This document shows positions 61,597 through 64,000 of a stretch of DNA of 64,000 nucleotides, piece by piece. The position numbers were made by a program, and so were the translations under genes. The notes below the pieces were generated by a model. The model worked only from the letters and a program-made list of their open reading frames with translations. It was not told the DNA's origin and made no database searches. The DNA comes from Zoogloea oryzae (GTDB lineage Bacteria > Pseudomonadota > Gammaproteobacteria > Burkholderiales > Rhodocyclaceae), in the NCBI RefSeq assembly GCF_030161255.1, contig NZ_BSPX01000010.1:13306-77305 (forward strand). Direction: 5' to 3'. Every line of letters begins with the position of its first letter. Within the stretch, counting starts at the first letter, position 1.

Positions 61597-62565
61597 ATGA
61601 AAGAGAACCAAGCCTGGTCGGAATACTGCAAGTCTCTCGCCCCGGCCATCGTCGAAGCCTCGGCCAAGGTGCCGGTCAGCGGCGGCCCCGGCGCGCTCAT
61701 CAAGGCCCTCGGCCAGGCGCTGCCCGACTGGAAGTTCCGCCACGCCATGAGCCGCGGCGGCTGGTATCGGCTGGGAGGTATCGTCTCAGCCGATGGGAAA
61801 CGGATCAGCGATAACCTGGAGCGATGGGTCGAGAGCAATCTGGACGAGCGCGACGGCGACATGGCGCACCTGATCGACGACTTTGCCGGGCAGACGCTCT
61901 ACGCCACCCGCCTCGTCGGCCAGACCCACTATCTGGTGTCCCACTGCGGCGAAGGGCACGCCGATTTTCTTCAGCTGGAGATTGAAGACCTGCAGGAAAT
62001 CCGCGCCCATCAGCTCTTCGCCAACGATCCGTCGACCATCGAGGATCTGATCGACCCACGCACCGGCAACGAGCAGCCCCTGCCGGTGAGTCTGCCCCAC
62101 TACGCCTTCCGGCGCGTCCAGCACATCGGGAGTTTTCTTCAGCGCATGCGCGCCCAACGGCCAGAACCGGCGCCCATCCACCGGATGGTCGATGACTGGG
62201 GCGCGAGCAGCGCCGGCGCCAACAGCACCTTCTCGAACCACTGGGTCGTCGCCACCCGCGAGCACCTGGACCGCTATCACCAGCCGGTATTCCGCGCTCA
62301 GCCCATCGCGACCCTGGCCGGCACGCCGCCGGAGTTTGACGCAGCCCCAGGCACCAGCGGCCTGGCCCTCAACGAGGCGCTGACGCACTTCGATCGGGAA
62401 ATCGGCTACCCGATGGCCTGGTACTTCCACATGCTGGGCACCAAGGCGGTTCCTCACTGGGTTGCGCAGGTGGTGATCGAAGACACCATGGCCGGCTTCG
62501 CCTACCTGCCCCAGCGGGATGTGGAAATCGTCCGCAACTGGTTGCACCGGCCTTACGCCCTGTAA
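61597..62565 (+). CDS. Protein of unknown function after lrv
   Basis: This 322-residue protein (MKENQAWSEYCKSLAPAIVEAS) is soluble. I do not recognise a family. It is 16 bases after lrv with CAAGGACAC as ribosome binding site and may be the last gene of the nifHDK transcript. Confidence 0.8.
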   Translation: MKENQAWSEYCKSLAPAIVEASAKVPVSGGPGALIKALGQALPDWKFRHAMSRGGWYRLGGIVSADGKRISDNLERWVESNLDERDGDMAHLIDDFAGQTLYATRLVGQTHYLVSHCGEGHADFLQLEIEDLQEIRAHQLFANDPSTIEDLIDPRTGNEQPLPVSLPHYAFRRVQHIGSFLQRMRAQRPEPAPIHRMVDDWGASSAGANSTFSNHWVVATREHLDRYHQPVFRAQPIATLAGTPPEFDAAPGTSGLALNEALTHFDREIGYPMAWYFHMLGTKAVPHWVAQVVIEDTMAGFAYLPQRDVEIVRNWLHRPYAL

Positions 62566-62586
62566 GCGCCAGTCCGGCGGCAGCGG

Positions 62587-63630
62587 CTAACTGCCGGTCT
62601 GCGGGGCCGACATCCGCCCGGCCCAGCACGCCGCCACATCCAGCATGCGGTTGGCGAATCCCCATTCGTTGTCGAACCACACCAGCAGGTTGAGCAGATG
62701 GACGCCGCTCATGCGGGTCTGACCACCATCGATGATGGCCGAGTGGGGGCTGTGGTTGAAATCGATCGACGCATGAGGCTCAGCGGTATAAGCCATCCGG
62801 CCGGACTCCTTCCCGGCAGCGGCTGAACGCAGCAGCGCATTCACGTCACCGACGCAGGCGGGACGCTGAAGCGTCACCACCAGGTCGATCGCCGACACAT
62901 TGACCACCGGTACGCGGATCGCCTTCGTCTCGACGCGCCCGGCCAGATCCGGCAGCAGTCGCACCACACCGCGCGCGAGGCCGGTGGAAACCGGAATCAT
63001 CGACTGCATCGCGGAGCGCGTGCGATGCAGATCCGCATGGTGATAACCGTCGATGAGCGGCTGGTCGTTCATCACCGAATGCAACGTCGTCATCAGCGCG
63101 TGGTCAATCCCGTAGGCTTCGTCCAGCAGCGCCAGCACCGGCACGATGGCATTGGTGGTGCATGACGCCGCCGACACGATCCGCTCATCCCCGACGATCA
63201 GCCCTTCGTTGTGGCCAAAGACGATGGTCTTGTCCACATCCGTCGCGCTGTACCCAGGATGGGACAACAACAGGTGCCGGCAACCAGCCTCGAGAAACGC
63301 CTCAAGCTCGTGGCGGTGAGCGTAGCGCCCAGAAGCCTCCACCAGCAGATCCACGCCGAGAGAGCGCCAATCCACACCGTCCGGCGTGCTGGCGTGGAAA
63401 ACCGGGATATCGATGCCATTGATGCGCAGCGCCTCCCCGGCCACCTCAACCTCTCCGGGGAAACACCCGTGAGTGGAGTCGAAACGCGTGAGATACGCCA
63501 TGCTTTCCAGGTCGGCCGGCTCATTGATCGCCACCACCGAAAAGTGTTCACGCAGCGGCGACACCATCAACGCTCTCAGAAAGCAACGCCCGATGCGTCC
63601 ATATCCATTGATCGCAATCCGCAAACTCAT
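62587..63630 (-). CDS. epd: Erythrose-4-phosphate dehydrogenase-like enzyme
   Basis: This 347-residue enzyme of the GAPDH fold has the NAD-binding start RIAINGYGRIGRCFLRAL, catalytic Cys in ASCTTN and HSVMNDQPLID plus HRTRSAMQSMIPV. These segments are nearer to Epd than to glycolytic GAPDH, so it likely makes 4-phosphoerythronate for pyridoxal phosphate synthesis; a GAPDH role is possible. The start at 63630 is set by homology. Confidence 0.88.
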   Translation of the reverse strand: MSLRIAINGYGRIGRCFLRALMVSPLREHFSVVAINEPADLESMAYLTRFDSTHGCFPGEVEVAGEALRINGIDIPVFHASTPDGVDWRSLGVDLLVEASGRYAHRHELEAFLEAGCRHLLLSHPGYSATDVDKTIVFGHNEGLIVGDERIVSAASCTTNAIVPVLALLDEAYGIDHALMTTLHSVMNDQPLIDGYHHADLHRTRSAMQSMIPVSTGLARGVVRLLPDLAGRVETKAIRVPVVNVSAIDLVVTLQRPACVGDVNALLRSAAAGKESGRMAYTAEPHASIDFNHSPHSAIIDGGQTRMSGVHLLNLLVWFDNEWGFANRMLDVAACWAGRMSAPQTGS

Positions 63631-63914
63631 TTCTCGTCCAGGCTGTCCAGCTTCAATGCACACAAGGAGAACGGCAATGTAGTCGCCACTAAGCCCGCGG
63701 CGACCATGACGACCACTATATAACAACACCGAGTCACATCCGCCCAGGAGGCTGACAATAGGAGAGCGCTTGACTGGATAGCGAGCACCGGACGGTTAAC
63801 GCCTCTCAGAGGCAGAAATCCGTCGAATACCGTGGCACCGTCCTATCGTGACTTACACGACCAGTTCATTTCGATCCGATCTGCTTCTGTTGATTTCGTT
63901 GTATTCCAAAGCGT
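63631..63914. other. Intergenic region upstream of epd
   Basis: This ~280-bp stretch lies between epd and the rRNA terminator. I see no gene. It likely holds the epd promoter, but no clear -35/-10 pair stands out. Confidence 0.35.
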
Positions 63915-63949
63915 AACACCCCCTGAGGCGAATAGCCTGAGGGGGTGTT
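63915..63949 (-). terminator. Terminator-like hairpin after the 5S rRNA gene
   Basis: Perfect 15-bp arms AACACCCCCTGAGGC/GCCTGAGGGGGTGTT with a five-base loop lie just beyond the 5S rRNA 3' end. There is no long T run. Confidence 0.7.
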
Positions 63950-63957
63950 GAATGGAT

Positions 63958-64000
63958 AGTCTGACGATGACCTACTTTCACGCACGTGTGTGCACTATCA
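63958..64000 (-). rRNA. rrf: 5S ribosomal RNA, 3' end only
   Basis: On the minus strand GTGAAAGTAGGTCATCGTCAG is the conserved 3' segment of bacterial 5S rRNA. The rest of the gene, and presumably an rRNA operon read toward this point, lies beyond the window end. Confidence 0.88.

Noticed and set aside
62579..62602. Rho-independent terminator between the unknown 322-aa gene and epd
   Set aside because: CGGCAG/CTGCCG arms exist but there is no T run on either strand, and part lies in the epd 3' end.

Overview
The window is about 64 kb of GC-rich DNA from a nitrogen-fixing proteobacterium. It is most likely a betaproteobacterium of the Rhodocyclales type (Azoarcus/Azospira-like). This is inferred from gene content and protein style: an aceK-icd pair, a NifL-NifA pair, an Rnf complex and DraT/DraG around a molybdenum nitrogenase. 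No species can be named from sequence alone.

Layout. (1) 1-15.2 kb is core metabolism and housekeeping: the start of a lipoprotein gene, aceK divergent from icd, a Nudix hydrolase-dut-coaBC block, radC, rpmB-rpmG, a cold-shock gene, clpS-clpA, a RraA-family gene, aceA, a DMT-type exporter, a STAS protein and a sulfurtransferase. (2) 15.4-18.1 kb is iscA-nifU-nifS, interrupted only by a palindromic element. (3) 18.2-20.3 kb is a small non-nif block (LysR regulator, PPOX protein, glutathione transferase). (4) 20.3-25.8 kb is a minus-strand nifE-nifN-nifX operon with accessory genes (RseC-like protein, DUF269, DUF683, FdxB-type ferredoxin). (5) 26.0-32.9 kb is rnfABCDGEH followed by an NhaD-type Na+/H+ antiporter. 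(6) 33.2-39.6 kb is nifL-nifA, then an operon with a 2Fe-2S ferredoxin, nifZ, nifF, two unknown genes, a modD-like gene and a NifX-like gene. (7) 39.6-43.6 kb is non-nif: a phased repeat array, a DsrE-like gene, a low-GC foreign-looking gene and two genes of unknown function. (8) 43.7-51.2 kb is a CCG-domain iron-sulfur protein divergent from nifB, fdxN, an ArsC-like nitrogenase-associated gene, an FprA-type flavoprotein, two 2Fe-2S ferredoxins (one a FeSII/Shethna II homologue), nifQ and draG. (9) 51.2-51.7 kb is a cluster of palindromic repeats. (10) 51.7-54.9 kb is a minus-strand operon (SIR2-like protein, unknown protein, bacteriohemerythrin), a small membrane protein gene and draT. (11) 55.0-62.6 kb is nifH-nifD-nifK-nifT-fdx-nifY-(small protein)-lrv-(unknown). 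(12) epd follows on the minus strand, and the window ends in the 3' end of a 5S rRNA gene on the minus strand.

How it works together. Seven NifA-type upstream activator sites (TGT-N10-ACA) and nine sigma-54 -24/-12 elements (GG-N10-GC) can be read directly. Together they define a NifA regulon covering iscA-nifUS, nifENX, rnf, nifLA itself, the nifZ/nifF operon, nifB, the CCG gene, the SIR2-like/hemerythrin operon and nifHDK. Six of the seven activator sites share a longer 16-base pattern close to TGTCGGCTTTGCGACA; the nifH site does not. Electron supply (Rnf, flavodoxin, several ferredoxins), FeMo-cofactor assembly (NifB, E, N, X, Q, Y), Fe-S assembly (NifU, NifS, IscA), post-translational control (DraT/DraG) and likely oxygen protection (FeSII, FprA flavoprotein, bacteriohemerythrin) are all present.

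The most unusual items are the NifA-controlled operon encoding a SIR2-fold protein that appears to have lost its catalytic histidine next to a bacteriohemerythrin; an array of palindromic units repeating every ~20.3 bp between convergent genes at 39.67-39.94 kb; and a 21-bp palindrome overlapping the NifA site shared by nifB and its divergent neighbour.
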